The notes under the pieces were generated by a model. That model was not told the origin of the DNA, did no database searches, and saw only the letters and a program-made list of their open reading frames with translations. A stretch of DNA of 64,000 bases from Staphylococcus equorum (GTDB taxonomy: Bacteria; Bacillota; Bacilli; Staphylococcales; Staphylococcaceae): NCBI RefSeq assembly GCF_029531845.1, contig NZ_JAMBPV010000002.1, positions 1-64,000 on the forward strand, written 5' to 3'. The position numbers were made by a program, and so were the translations under genes. Below, piece by piece: positions 20,225 through 29,787 of this stretch (position 1 is the stretch's first letter; every line of letters begins with the position of its first letter).

Positions 20225-21271
20225 TTGGATAACGATCGTCAAAAAGCTTTAGATACAGTAATTAAAAATATGGAAAAATCATTTGGTAAAGGCGCAGTTA
20301 TGAAATTAGGTGACAATAAAGCCCAAAGAGTTTCTAGCGTTTCAAGTGGTTCAGTTACTTTGGATAATGCGTTAGGTGTAGGTGGCTACCCAAAAGGAAG
20401 AATTATAGAAATATATGGACCAGAAAGTTCTGGTAAAACTACAGTAGCATTACATGCTATTGCAGAAGTACAAAAAAATGGTGGCGTTGCGGCGTTTATT
20501 GATGCTGAACATGCGTTAGATCCTGTCTATGCAGAAGCTTTAGGTGTAGATATTCAAAATTTATATTTATCTCAACCTGACCATGGGGAACAAGGATTGG
20601 AAATTACTGAAGCATTCGTAAGAAGTGGTGCTGTTGACATCGTAGTTATTGACTCCGTTGCTGCATTAACGCCAAAAGCTGAAATTGAAGGTGAAATGGG
20701 TGATACACATGTTGGTTTACAAGCACGTTTAATGTCACAAGCATTGCGTAAACTTTCAGCCGCTATTTCCAAATCAAAAACAACAGCAGTATTTATTAAC
20801 CAAATTCGCGAAAAAGTAGGCGTGATGTTCGGTAACCCTGAAGTAACACCAGGTGGACGTGCATTAAAATTCTATAGTTCTGTACGTTTAGAAGTACGTC
20901 GTGCTGAACAATTAAAACAAGGCCAAGATATTGTTGGTAATAGAACGAAAATTAAAGTGGTTAAAAATAAAGTAGCACCGCCATTTAGAGTTGCAGAAGT
21001 GGATATGATGTATGGTAAAGGTATCTCTAAAGAAGGAGAACTTATTGACTTAGGTGTTGAAAATGAAATTGTAGATAAATCAGGTGCTTGGTATTCATAC
21101 AATGGAGATCGTATGGGGCAAGGTAAAGAAAATGTTAAATTATATCTGAAAGAAAACCCTGAAATCAAAGAAGATATTAATCGTAGATTGCGTGAAGCAC
21201 TAGGCATTGTTGATGGTGATGTTAAAGAAGACGAAGATGAAAAACAAACTACGCTTCTTGAAGATGAATAG
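20225..21271 (+). CDS. recA: Recombinase RecA
   Basis: 348 aa, TTG start with TTAGGAGG 8 bases upstream. RecA forms filaments on single-stranded DNA, catalyses strand exchange and triggers LexA self-cleavage. Walker A GPESSGKT is at residues 65-72. The DNA-binding loop regions ([42 protein letters not shown]) are complete. The acidic C-terminal tail ([11 protein letters not shown]) is typical. It is monocistronic: own LexA-controlled promoter and a terminator just after. Confidence 0.99.
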   Translation: MDNDRQKALDTVIKNMEKSFGKGAVMKLGDNKAQRVSSVSSGSVTLDNALGVGGYPKGRIIEIYGPESSGKTTVALHAIAEVQKNGGVAAFIDAEHALDPVYAEALGVDIQNLYLSQPDHGEQGLEITEAFVRSGAVDIVVIDSVAALTPKAEIEGEMGDTHVGLQARLMSQALRKLSAAISKSKTTAVFINQIREKVGVMFGNPEVTPGGRALKFYSSVRLEVRRAEQLKQGQDIVGNRTKIKVVKNKVAPPFRVAEVDMMYGKGISKEGELIDLGVENEIVDKSGAWYSYNGDRMGQGKENVKLYLKENPEIKEDINRRLREALGIVDGDVKEDEDEKQTTLLEDE

Positions 21272-21302
21272 TGTTATCTAAAATTAATTGAAGATTTACT
21301 AT

Positions 21303-21341
21303 AAAATAAGCGTATATATATAAATATGCGTTTATTTTTTT
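21303..21341 (+). terminator. recA terminator
   Basis: Stem AAATAAgCGTATA / TATgCGTTTATTT followed by TTTTTT. Confidence 0.8.
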
Positions 21342-21479
21342 ATATAAATATAAGAACTTAAAAATATAAAATGATGAATATTTTGCTATATAATCTTTAT
21401 AACGTAAGTGACAACAATAGTTATAGTGGAAATAGTGTAAAAGAGGGGTCTCAAATATTGAATTAATGTGTAGGAAACC

Positions 21480-21509
21480 TTGACACTTCTTAGTTTAAAA
21501 CCGTACAAT
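21480..21509 (+). promoter_or_regulatory. rny promoter
   Basis: TTGACA (21480-21485) and TACAAT (21504-21509) at 18-base spacing. It lies about 90 bases upstream of the rny start. The stretch 21342-21479 shows no gene. Confidence 0.75.
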
Positions 21510-21596
21510 TACATTGTATGATTCTTATATAACTTCATATAATCATATTGAAATTGATATACAGAGCAAAATCCTAGATAAAAAGGGGGTGTTTGT

Positions 21597-23156
21597 GTGA
21601 GTTTATTAGGCCTCCTACTCATTTTGCTAGGTATTATTCTCGGAGTTGTTGTAGGGTATATTGTAGCCCGTAATCTATTGCACCAAAAGCAATTACAAGC
21701 AAGACAAACTGCAGAAGATATTATTGAACAAGGTAATAAAGAAGCAGAGAATACTAAGAAGGAAAAGCTCCTAGAAGCTAAAGAAGAAAATCAAATCTTA
21801 AAAGAACAAAGTGAAAACGAACTTCGTGAAAGACGCGGTGATCTTCAAAAGCAAGAAGCTCGACTTCTACAAAAAGAAGAAAACTTAGAGCGGAAATCTG
21901 ATCTGTTAGATAAAAAAGATGAGATTTTAGAGCAAAAAGAGTCTAAACTTGAAGAACGACAACAACAAGTAGATGCAAAAGAGAGTAGTGTTCAAACATT
22001 AATAAATAAGCATGAACAAGAATTAGAACGCATCTCTGGTCTCTCTCAAGAAGAAGCTGCACAAGAGCAACTTCAAAGAGTTGAAGATGAATTGTCACAA
22101 GATATTGCAATACTTGTTAAGGAAAAAGAGAAAGAAGCAAAAGAAGCAGTCGATAAAAATGCAAAAGAATTGTTAGCAACTACTGTTCAAAGATTAGCAG
22201 CAGAACATACTTCTGAATCTACAGTATCAGTTGTTAATTTACCAAACGACGAAATGAAAGGTCGAATCATTGGTAGAGAAGGAAGAAATATCCGTACGTT
22301 AGAAACATTAACGGGTATTGATTTAATTATAGATGATACGCCAGAAGCGGTTATCCTCTCTGGTTTTGACCCAATTAGACGTGAAATTGCAAGAACTGCA
22401 TTAGTAAATCTTGTTTCAGATGGACGTATCCATCCTGGACGAATAGAAGATATGGTAGACAAAGCTCGTAAAGAAGTAGACGATATTATTCGAGATGCAG
22501 GGGAACAAGCTACATTTGAAATAAATGTGCATAATATGCATCCAGATTTAGTTAAAATCTTAGGTCGTTTACAATATCGTACAAGCTATGGACAAAATGT
22601 ATTGAAACATTCTATCGAAGTTGCACACTTAAGTGGTATGTTAGCAGCTGAATTAGGTGAAGATGTTACATTAGCTAAACGTGCTGGTCTACTTCATGAT
22701 GTTGGTAAAGCCATCGACCATGAAGTTGAAGGTAGCCATGTTGAAATAGGTGTAGAATTAGCAAAAAAATATGCTGAAAATGAAACAGTTATTAATGCAA
22801 TTCATTCCCACCATGGTGACGTAGAACCAACTTCTATTATTTCTATATTGGTAGCAGCAGCAGATGCGTTATCAGCTGCGAGACCAGGTGCTCGTAAAGA
22901 GACATTAGAAAATTATATTAGAAGATTGGAAAGATTAGAAACACTATCTGAAAATTACGATGGTGTCGAAAAAGCGTTTGCAATTCAAGCAGGTAGAGAA
23001 ATCCGAGTTATTGTATCACCAGATACTATCGACGACTTAAAATCACATCGCTTAGCAAGAGATATAAAAAGCCAAATTGAAGACGAACTTCAATATCCTG
23101 GTCATATAAAAGTGACAGTTGTTCGTGAGACTAGAGCAATTGAATATGCAAAATAA
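21597..23156 (+). CDS. rny: Ribonuclease Y
   Basis: 519 aa, GTG start after AAAGGGGGTG. RNase Y is a membrane-anchored endoribonuclease that starts decay of many mRNAs and affects virulence gene expression in staphylococci (also called CvfA). One N-terminal membrane helix (about 2-24) is followed by a long Glu/Lys/Gln-rich coiled coil (about 30-200). A KH domain follows with [15 protein letters not shown] (about 222-236), and an HD domain with [12 protein letters not shown] (about 365-376). It is transcribed alone, between its own promoter and a strong terminator. Confidence 0.97.
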   Translation: MSLLGLLLILLGIILGVVVGYIVARNLLHQKQLQARQTAEDIIEQGNKEAENTKKEKLLEAKEENQILKEQSENELRERRGDLQKQEARLLQKEENLERKSDLLDKKDEILEQKESKLEERQQQVDAKESSVQTLINKHEQELERISGLSQEEAAQEQLQRVEDELSQDIAILVKEKEKEAKEAVDKNAKELLATTVQRLAAEHTSESTVSVVNLPNDEMKGRIIGREGRNIRTLETLTGIDLIIDDTPEAVILSGFDPIRREIARTALVNLVSDGRIHPGRIEDMVDKARKEVDDIIRDAGEQATFEINVHNMHPDLVKILGRLQYRTSYGQNVLKHSIEVAHLSGMLAAELGEDVTLAKRAGLLHDVGKAIDHEVEGSHVEIGVELAKKYAENETVINAIHSHHGDVEPTSIISILVAAADALSAARPGARKETLENYIRRLERLETLSENYDGVEKAFAIQAGREIRVIVSPDTIDDLKSHRLARDIKSQIEDELQYPGHIKVTVVRETRAIEYAK

Positions 23157-23183
23157 ATGTTAGTCATTCAATGACAAACTACA

Positions 23184-23222
23184 GACTGCCAACAAAGTCA
23201 TAAGACTTGTTGGCAGTTTTTT
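23184..23222 (+). terminator. rny terminator
   Basis: Stem CTGCCAACAaAGTC / GACTtGTTGGCAG with a 4-base loop followed by TTTTTT. Confidence 0.9.
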
Positions 23223-23244
23223 GATTGAATGTTAAATTCGGTCG

Positions 23245-23403
23245 ATGATAAAAAAATAGCGTAGTCATAGCTCTCTAGTTTCTCGTCTACAGAGGTAGTG
23301 GTATGATGTTGGACTGTAGGTTCGTGACTTATAATGATGCTTCAAGCATCTTGTCTATGCAACGTTATAACTTGAAGTCAATCATATTTTGTTTGGCTTT
23401 TTA
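23245..23403 (+). ncRNA. Candidate small structured RNA downstream of rny
   Basis: No reading frame of note. A promoter-like pair TTGGCA (23210-23215) and TAAATT (23233-23238) with 17-base spacing sits on the rny terminator, predicting a start near 23245. Three structures follow: CTACAG (23287-23292) with CTGTAG (23314-23319); a TTATAA...TTATAA helix capped by GATGCTTCAAGCATC; and a terminator-like AAGTCAA/TTTGGCTTTTT at 23376-23403. I do not recognise a known RNA family. Expression is unproven. Confidence 0.4.
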
Positions 23404-23501
23404 AATGATGCGTATCATTTACTTGTATTTATAGCGTATCTTAAACAAGACGATAATACACTTTATTAATATAGTAAAAGAAATTCAAAATTTCAAAAGA
23501 T

Positions 23502-23540
23502 AAAAAAAGAGCCTTTAACTATAATGTTAAAAGACTCTTT
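23502..23540 (-). terminator. Terminator of the 71-aa gene
   Basis: On the minus strand the stem AAGAGTCTTTTAAC / GTTAAAGGCTCTT is followed by TTTTTTT. It serves the gene at 23595-23810. Confidence 0.8.
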
Positions 23541-23594
23541 ACCAGTATACTGAAATAAAACTTCACTATACTAAGCAATTTATATTTTTATTAA

Positions 23595-23810
23595 TTAGTT
23601 TAATTCTAAATCTGCAACTTTAACTTCTTTGATAATTTCAGCTGTGTCATAGCAGTTTGTAGCGATATTTGCATATCTTTCTGCTAAACGGTAGGCATTA
23701 ATATATAGCTCTAGACTATCTTTTGCTATATCTTCTGCATCTTCACTTTTTGATGGGTTTGCTGTAACAACGAGATCAGCAAAATGTTGTGGATCGATAT
23801 TAATTGACAT
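23595..23810 (-). CDS. Small conserved-type hypothetical protein
   Basis: 71 aa, acidic, no membrane segment or signal peptide. Sequence suggests two or three helices (DAEDIAKDSLELYINAYRLAERYANIA). GGAGTTGGA lies upstream of the ATG and a terminator follows, so this is a real single-gene unit opposing its neighbours. I do not know the family or function. It sits between rny and ymdB, two RNA/nucleotide-related genes, but in the opposite direction. Confidence 0.75.
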   Translation of the reverse strand: MSINIDPQHFADLVVTANPSKSEDAEDIAKDSLELYINAYRLAERYANIATNCYDTAEIIKEVKVADLELN

Positions 23811-23974
23811 GTATTACTTCCAACTCCTATATTATGGATTAAAATAATTACTATAATGAATTATACCCCCATTACAAAATATAAAACTTAAAAATTAAAG
23901 AAATATTTACTAAAGAGCCTTTTCAACGTAAATCATTTACATTAAACTAACATTAAGAGAGGATGAACAAGTAA

Positions 23975-24763
23975 ATGAGAATATTATTTATTGGAGATAT
24001 CGTAGGTAAAGTAGGTAGAGAAGCGATTAACACGTACTTGCCTAAGCTTAAACAAACGCATCGTCCTACAGTTACAATTGTAAATGCGGAAAATGCCGCA
24101 CATGGTAAAGGATTAACTGAAAAGATATATAAAGAATTGTTAAGAGAAGGCGTAGATTTCATGACTATGGGCAACCATACGTACGGACAACGTCAAATTT
24201 ATGATTTTATAGAAAATGCTAAACGTATGGTTCGACCAGCGAATTTTCCAGATGAAGCACCAGGTGTAGGTATGCGCATCATTCAAATCAACAATCTTAA
24301 ATTAGCGATTATTAACCTACAAGGTCGTGCGTTTATGCAAGATATAGATGATCCATTCAAAAAAGCAGATGAATTAATTGCTGAAGCACAAAAAGAGACG
24401 GATTATATATTTGTAGATTTTCATGCGGAAACAACTTCTGAAAAAAATGCGATGGGTTGGTATTTAGATAATAGAGTAAGTGCTGTTGTAGGTACACATA
24501 CACATATTCAAACTTCTGATGAAAGAATATTGCCAGGTGGTACAGGTTATATTACAGATGTAGGTATGACTGGATTCTATGATGGTATACTTGGAATCAA
24601 TAGAGGTGAGGTTATCACACGTTTTATTACTAGCCTACCACAAAGACATGTAGTGCCAGATGAAGGGCGTAGTGTCTTATCTGGTGTTATTATAGATATT
24701 AATAAAGAAGGTAAAACCACGCATATTGAACGTGTACTCATCAACGACGATCATCCATTTTAA
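23975..24763 (+). CDS. ymdB: YmdB-type metallophosphoesterase (2',3'-cyclic nucleotide phosphodiesterase family)
   Basis: 262 aa. Dinuclear-metal phosphoesterase motifs are all visible: FIGDIVGKVGR (residues 5-15), NAENAAHG (about 38-45), GNHTYG (about 67-72), VDFHAE (about 149-154) and GTHTHIQTSD (about 173-182). The B. subtilis homologue hydrolyses 2',3'-cAMP and affects biofilm and sporulation gene expression. The order rny-ymdB is conserved. GAGAGGATG precedes the ATG. Confidence 0.93.
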   Translation: MRILFIGDIVGKVGREAINTYLPKLKQTHRPTVTIVNAENAAHGKGLTEKIYKELLREGVDFMTMGNHTYGQRQIYDFIENAKRMVRPANFPDEAPGVGMRIIQINNLKLAIINLQGRAFMQDIDDPFKKADELIAEAQKETDYIFVDFHAETTSEKNAMGWYLDNRVSAVVGTHTHIQTSDERILPGGTGYITDVGMTGFYDGILGINRGEVITRFITSLPQRHVVPDEGRSVLSGVIIDINKEGKTTHIERVLINDDHPF

Positions 24764-24787
24764 TTATCGTCCGTTAGTATGAATTTT

Positions 24788-24829
24788 AAAATAAACCACT
24801 CTTTACATAGTAATAGGGTGGTTTATTTT
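24788..24829. terminator. Terminator after ymdB
   Basis: Stem AAAATAAACCAC / GTGGTTTATTTT with T-rich flank. Confidence 0.8.
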
Positions 24830-24876
24830 GATATGATTGATTATGAATTATTATAACCATTAGGAGGCAAGATGGT

Positions 24877-26637
24877 ATGAAATCACAAGTATCATGGAAA
24901 GTGGGCGGCCAGCAGGGTGAAGGTATTGAATCAACGGGGGAAATCTTTGCTACTGCTATGAACCGCAAAGGATACTATTTATATGGATATCGTCATTTTT
25001 CAAGTAGAATAATGGGCGGACATACGAATAATAAAATAAGAGTATCAACATCACCTGTACACGCGATAAGTGATGATTTAGATATATTAATTGCTTTTGA
25101 TCAAGAAACAATAGAAGTTAACCATCATGAAATGAGAACAGACAGTATTATCATTGCAGACAGCAAGGCAAAACCAGAAAAACCTGAGGGCTGTCGTGCA
25201 CAACTGATAGATTTACCATTTACAGCAACCGCAAAAGAATTAGGCACTGCCTTAATGAAAAATATGGTCGCTATTGGCGCGACATGTGCAGTTATGAAAT
25301 TAGATATTTCAGCTTTTGAAACGCTTATTACTAATATGTTTAGTAGAAAAGGCGAGAAAGTTGTCGAAATGAATATAGAAGCATTAAATGAAGGTTACCG
25401 TTTAATGATGGAACAACTCGATAATGTTGAAGGTGATTTTGTTTTAGAAGAAACAGACGGGGCGCCACATCTATATATGATTGGTAATGATGCAATCGGC
25501 TTAGGCGCTTTATCAGCTGGTTCAAGATTTATGGCTGCATACCCTATTACGCCTGCTTCAGAAATTATGGAGTATATGATAGACAATCTACCAAAAGTAG
25601 GCGGCACAGTTGTACAAACTGAAGATGAAATTGCTGCTGCAAACATGGCTATTGGATCAAACTATGCTGGCGTGCGTGCTTTTACTGCTAGTGCTGGTCC
25701 TGGACTTTCATTAATGATGGAAGCAATTGGTCTATCTGGTATGACAGAAACACCATTTGTGGTGATTAATACACAACGTGGCGGTCCTTCCACAGGATTA
25801 CCTACTAAACAAGAACAATCTGATTTAATGCAGATGATTTATGGTACACATGGGGATATCCCTAAAATTGTAGTTGCACCTACAGATGCAGCAGATGCAT
25901 TTTATCTTACGATTGAAGCATTTAATTTAGCAGAAATGTATCAATGTCCAGTAATTATTTTAAGTGATTTACAATTGTCATTAGGGAAACAAACTGTAGA
26001 AAAATTAGATTATAACAAAATTGAAATTAACCGCGGAGAAACAATCCAATCTGATATAGAGCGAGAAGAAGATGACAAAGCTTATTTCAAACGTTATGCA
26101 TTGACTGAGAGTGGCGTTTCACCTCGACCTATTCCAGGCGTTAAAGGTGGCATACACCATGTGACAGGTGTCGAGCATAATGAAGAAGGTAAGACGAGTG
26201 AAGCGGCTGATAACAGACAACAACAAATGGATAAACGTATGCGTAAAACAGAGCATTTACTGATTAACAATCCAGTAGAAGCAGATGAACAATATGATGA
26301 AGCAGATATTTTATATTTAGGTTTCATTTCAACTAAAGGCGCAATTCAAGAAGGTAAAGATAGATTAGAAGCACAGGGCTTAAAAGTAAATCATTTACAA
26401 ATTAGACAATTACATCCTTTCCCTAAAGAAACACTTCAAAAATCCATCGATAAAGCATCAAAAGTTGTCGTAGTTGAACACAATTACCAAGGGCAACTTG
26501 CAAGCATCTTGAAAATGAATGTCACATTAGGTGATAAATTAGTGAACCAAACAAAATACGATGGTACGCCATTCTTGCCACATGAAATTGAAACAAAAGG
26601 ACTTGAGATTGCCAAAGATTTAAAGGAGCTGGTATAA
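24877..26637 (+). CDS. korA: 2-oxoacid:acceptor (ferredoxin) oxidoreductase, alpha subunit
   Basis: 586 aa, a natural fusion of the gamma-type domain (about 1-180, GGQQGEGIESTGEIFATA) and the alpha pyrimidine-binding domain (about 190-585, AAYPITPASEIMEYM, EDEIAAANMAIGSNYAG). With KorB it oxidatively decarboxylates a 2-oxoacid, probably 2-oxoglutarate, to the acyl-CoA using a low-potential acceptor. AGGAGG is 9 bases before the ATG. The korB start codon follows the stop directly (TAAATG). Substrate specificity is inferred from homologues. Confidence 0.93.
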   Translation: MKSQVSWKVGGQQGEGIESTGEIFATAMNRKGYYLYGYRHFSSRIMGGHTNNKIRVSTSPVHAISDDLDILIAFDQETIEVNHHEMRTDSIIIADSKAKPEKPEGCRAQLIDLPFTATAKELGTALMKNMVAIGATCAVMKLDISAFETLITNMFSRKGEKVVEMNIEALNEGYRLMMEQLDNVEGDFVLEETDGAPHLYMIGNDAIGLGALSAGSRFMAAYPITPASEIMEYMIDNLPKVGGTVVQTEDEIAAANMAIGSNYAGVRAFTASAGPGLSLMMEAIGLSGMTETPFVVINTQRGGPSTGLPTKQEQSDLMQMIYGTHGDIPKIVVAPTDAADAFYLTIEAFNLAEMYQCPVIILSDLQLSLGKQTVEKLDYNKIEINRGETIQSDIEREEDDKAYFKRYALTESGVSPRPIPGVKGGIHHVTGVEHNEEGKTSEAADNRQQQMDKRMRKTEHLLINNPVEADEQYDEADILYLGFISTKGAIQEGKDRLEAQGLKVNHLQIRQLHPFPKETLQKSIDKASKVVVVEHNYQGQLASILKMNVTLGDKLVNQTKYDGTPFLPHEIETKGLEIAKDLKELV

Positions 26638-27504
26638 ATGGCAACGTTTAAAGATTTTAGAAATAATGTTAAGCCCAATTGGTGCCCAGGTTGTGGAGAT
26701 TTTTCAGTCCAAGCAGCAATTCAAAAAGCAGCAGCTAATATCGGCTTGGGACCTGAAGAAGTAGCAATCATTACTGGTATCGGCTGTTCTGGTCGTTTAT
26801 CCGGCTATGTGAATTCTTATGGTGTACATGGCATACATGGCCGTTCATTACCATTAGCACAAGGTGTGAAAATGGCGAACAAAGATTTGACTGTTATTGC
26901 TTCTGGTGGCGACGGTGACGGTTATGCAATAGGTATGGGCCATACAGTTCATGCATTACGTAGAAATATGAATATGACATACATTGTAATGGATAACCAG
27001 ATTTATGGATTGACTAAAGGTCAAACATCACCTTCATCAGCGCCAGGTTTCGTTACAAAATCAACACCAAAAGGAAATATCGAGCAAAATGTTAAACCAT
27101 TAGAGCTCGCATTATCTTCTGGAGCAACGTTCGTAGCACAAGGTTTCTCAAGTGATATAAAAGGACTTACAAAAATGCTTGAAGATGCCATTAACCATGA
27201 CGGTTTTTCATTTGTTAACGTCTTTTCACCGTGTGTCACGTATAATAAAGTGAATACTTATGACTGGTTCAAAGAAAACCTTACAAGCATTGATGATATA
27301 GAAGGTTTTGATGTTACAGATAAAAGTAAAGCAACACAAAAAGTGTTAGAGTATGATTCTTTGATTAAAGGTATTGTTTATCAAGATACTGAAACACCTT
27401 CATATGAATCTCAAATTGAAGAAATGGAAGATACGCCATTAGCTAAAAGAGATATTCATATTGATGAAACGCAATTCAATGAATTAACAAAACAATTTGT
27501 GTAA
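26638..27504 (+). CDS. korB: 2-oxoacid:acceptor (ferredoxin) oxidoreductase, beta subunit
   Basis: 288 aa. Thiamine pyrophosphate-binding beta subunit: NWCPGCGDF (residues 14-22), GIGCSGRLSGY (about 47-57) and the TPP motif GDGDGYAIGMGH with MDNQIYGLTKGQ. Two of the Cys residues in CPGCGD plus CS at position 50 and a distal Cys (FSPCVTY) are expected 4Fe-4S ligands. AAGGAGC within the end of korA provides the ribosome site, so translation is coupled. A terminator follows. Confidence 0.93.
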   Translation: MATFKDFRNNVKPNWCPGCGDFSVQAAIQKAAANIGLGPEEVAIITGIGCSGRLSGYVNSYGVHGIHGRSLPLAQGVKMANKDLTVIASGGDGDGYAIGMGHTVHALRRNMNMTYIVMDNQIYGLTKGQTSPSSAPGFVTKSTPKGNIEQNVKPLELALSSGATFVAQGFSSDIKGLTKMLEDAINHDGFSFVNVFSPCVTYNKVNTYDWFKENLTSIDDIEGFDVTDKSKATQKVLEYDSLIKGIVYQDTETPSYESQIEEMEDTPLAKRDIHIDETQFNELTKQFV

Positions 27505-27557
27505 ATTGGAAGTATAGATAATACTAATATAGTAAAAATAATTAAATGATAGCATAT

Positions 27558-27620
27558 AAGCTGATCACATGCGATGATGGATTGAGACACATTCAATATC
27601 GTATAGTGTCAGCTTTTTTA
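27558..27620 (+). terminator. korAB terminator
   Basis: Stem AAGCTGA...CAC / GTGTCAGCTT with an inner ATGCGAT/ATCGTAT pairing followed by TTTTTT. Confidence 0.75.
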
Positions 27621-27696
27621 GTAAATGAAGGAATGATTTATTCTGATTTTATAGTATTATTGGAGCTAAACAGGGCTTTATACTTGGAGGGATACG

Positions 27697-28332
27697 ATGG
27701 TAGACCAATTTAATTCAATGACTGAACTTTTGTTACATACAAGTGAAGGTAAAGATTGGGAAATACATACGCGGCGAACAGATCAGCCAATTATTATCAC
27801 GGCAGCCCATGGTGGGGCTATTGAACGTGGAACCACTGAACTTGCTCAATCTATAAGTGAATGCGGGAACTATGATTTTTATACTTTTAAAGGTGTACGT
27901 CATAATAAAAATCACGAACTACATGTGACGTCGAGACATTTTGATGAGCCTAAACTTTTACAAATGCTCAATGATAATCGACATGCGATATCTGTTCACG
28001 GTTGCATAGGCGACCAACCAGAAGTGTATATTGGAGGAAAAGATCAAACGCTAATAAAGTATATTAAACATTATTTAGCTGAAATTAATGTCATTGTTAA
28101 AAATGCACCAGCTCATATTTCTGGTATACACGATGATAATTTTGTTAATTGTTGCCAACACAAAGCAGGTGTTCAGCTAGAATTAACTACGCGTCTAAGA
28201 AAAAATTTCTTTATTAACAAAAAATATAATCTTTATGATAGGGAAAATCGTGATAATTGGTCTCCGTTAATGGATGATTTTACACAAGCAATCATTATAG
28301 CTGTAAAGCATTATCAAAATGAAGGTAATTAA
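27697..28332 (+). CDS. Poly-gamma-glutamate hydrolase family protein
   Basis: 211 aa. Resembles the phage PghP / YmaC family of zinc-dependent poly-gamma-glutamate hydrolases: the AAHGGAIERGTTELA block (residues 36-50) supplies the first His and Glu, VHGC (about 99-102) a further metal His, and GVQLELTTRLRKN (about 166-178) the late Glu block. GGAGG sits 6 bases before the ATG. No signal peptide is visible, so it is not obviously secreted. It stands alone between korAB and an Rrf2 regulator. No PGA synthesis genes are in the window; a phage origin or a role against PGA-coated neighbours is possible. Confidence 0.85.
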   Translation: MVDQFNSMTELLLHTSEGKDWEIHTRRTDQPIIITAAHGGAIERGTTELAQSISECGNYDFYTFKGVRHNKNHELHVTSRHFDEPKLLQMLNDNRHAISVHGCIGDQPEVYIGGKDQTLIKYIKHYLAEINVIVKNAPAHISGIHDDNFVNCCQHKAGVQLELTTRLRKNFFINKKYNLYDRENRDNWSPLMDDFTQAIIIAVKHYQNEGN

Positions 28333-28371
28333 CTATGGGTAAGCTTATTTTGACTAACAAAAGAAAAATAC

Positions 28372-28400
28372 TTGCAAAGTAAAACATAATAAGATATTAT
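28372..28400 (+). promoter_or_regulatory. Promoter of the Rrf2 regulator gene
   Basis: TTGCAA (28372-28377), 17-base spacer, TATTAT (28395-28400). Confidence 0.65.
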
Positions 28401-28420
28401 AGACATATTATATCTATAAT
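28396..28420 (+). promoter_or_regulatory. Probable Rrf2-type operator
   Basis: Perfect 8-bp inverted repeat ATTATAGA (28396-28403) and TCTATAAT (28413-28420), 9 bases apart. It overlaps the -10 element and ends just before the ribosome site of the regulator gene, as expected for autorepression. Confidence 0.7.
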
Positions 28421-28437
28421 AGGAAGTTGATAAACAG

Positions 28438-28821
28438 ATGAAATGTTCTAAGGCAACAGATTATGCATTACATGCTTTATTATTTATGATAAAAAGTAAC
28501 GGTGATTCAAAAAGAATACCAGTACAAGACTTAGCAGCGGCATTGAAAGTTTCTACGACTTATTTATCTAAAATTTTAACTCGACTTGTTAAAGCTGGGA
28601 TAATTTCAGCAAATAGTGGTGCCAAAGGCGGCTATCAATTAAAAAATGGATGGCAAGATGTTTCAATTTATGAAATTATTGTAACTATAGATGGTAAACA
28701 AAGCTTACTAGAAGATAGTTTTAGTCATGGTAAAGGTTGCTCTATTAAACAAATCATGGATGAAGCGGAACGTAGTTTAATAAATAATTTAGAACAAAAA
28801 AAATTAAAGGACTTGGCTTAA
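28438..28821 (+). CDS. Rrf2-family transcriptional regulator
   Basis: 127 aa. Winged helix at about 1-80 (KATDYALHALLFM, LAAALKVSTTYLSKILTRLVKAGIISANSGAKGGYQL) typical of Rrf2. It has only one cysteine in the usual cluster position (HGKGCSIKQIM, near residue 101) plus Cys3, so it is unlikely to bind a 2Fe-2S cluster like IscR; a thiol-based redox switch is more likely. It is followed 72 bases later by a flavoprotein with a CxxC motif, probably its target. Autoregulation is suggested by the palindrome in its promoter. Confidence 0.9.
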   Translation: MKCSKATDYALHALLFMIKSNGDSKRIPVQDLAAALKVSTTYLSKILTRLVKAGIISANSGAKGGYQLKNGWQDVSIYEIIVTIDGKQSLLEDSFSHGKGCSIKQIMDEAERSLINNLEQKKLKDLA

Positions 28822-28893
28822 CGCTAAGTTCTTATATTATTCGATAGATTATAGATATTGAAAGTCTTTAAAGGGTGTAAAGGAGTGAAGTAA

Positions 28894-29787
28894 ATGGATT
28901 ATGAAATCATAGTTATTGGTGGCGGTCCTGCTGGTTTAAGCGCAGCATTAAATTTTGGAAGAGGTATGATGCATACATTAGTTATCGATGAAGATAAACC
29001 GAGAAACAGAGTGACATCAGAATCACATGGTTATTTAACGCAAGATGGTATTTCACCAGCTGAATTCAAACAAAAAGCAAAACAAGATATTGCCAAATAC
29101 AAAGATGTGTCATTTTTAGCAGAACGTGTTATAGATATTAAGGAAAATGATGATGGATTTGAAGTTTCTACACAAGAACAATCATTTACAGCAAGACAAG
29201 TGCTACTTGCGACAGGTTTAAGAGAACAAGGGCCAGACATACCTGGTTTCAGTAATTTTTACGGACAATCTATATTTTATTGTCCATGGTGTGATGGCTA
29301 TGAAATGCGTAACCGTAAGTTAGCTGTCATTTATTCAGTTGAGATGATGACACATATGGTTAAATTATTAAGCAACTTTTCAAAAGAACTTATTGTTTTT
29401 ACAAACGGTGAAAGTGTTACATCTGAAGACAAAGTTTGGCTCAAAGCTAAAAAAATTGATATATATACCGAATCTATTACTGACTTAAGTGGCGAAAATG
29501 GTCAATTGAACCATGTTACATTGGAAAATGGCGAAAAAGTTGAAGTTGAAGGGGCATTTAGCCAAATGCAATGGGATACACATTTTGATTTCTTGGAAAA
29601 CTTGAATTTAAAGCGTGATGATCATGAGAAATTTGAAGTCAATGCATTTGGTGAAACTTCGATTAAGCATTTTTATATTGCAGGAGAAACAAAAGATAAT
29701 TTTGCGGGTCAAATTATAGATGCAGCGGCCAATGGTGGTATGGTTGCTAAAATGATAATGATGACACAAATCAATGAAGATTTTTAA
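28894..29787 (+). CDS. NAD(P)/FAD-dependent oxidoreductase, thioredoxin-reductase-like
   Basis: 297 aa. FAD loop IVIGGGPAGLSAALNFGRG (residues 6-24), ATGLREQGPDIPG, and a redox-active pair CPWCDGYE (Cys131/Cys134). The second dinucleotide fold lacks a clear GxGxxA motif (the corresponding segment is LAVIYSVEMMTHM), so it may not use NAD(P)H in the standard way. It lacks the C-terminal features of housekeeping TrxB and is probably a specialised disulfide or electrophile reductase under control of the upstream Rrf2 regulator. AAAGGAGTG precedes the ATG. Confidence 0.85.
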   Translation: MDYEIIVIGGGPAGLSAALNFGRGMMHTLVIDEDKPRNRVTSESHGYLTQDGISPAEFKQKAKQDIAKYKDVSFLAERVIDIKENDDGFEVSTQEQSFTARQVLLATGLREQGPDIPGFSNFYGQSIFYCPWCDGYEMRNRKLAVIYSVEMMTHMVKLLSNFSKELIVFTNGESVTSEDKVWLKAKKIDIYTESITDLSGENGQLNHVTLENGEKVEVEGAFSQMQWDTHFDFLENLNLKRDDHEKFEVNAFGETSIKHFYIAGETKDNFAGQIIDAAANGGMVAKMIMMTQINEDF

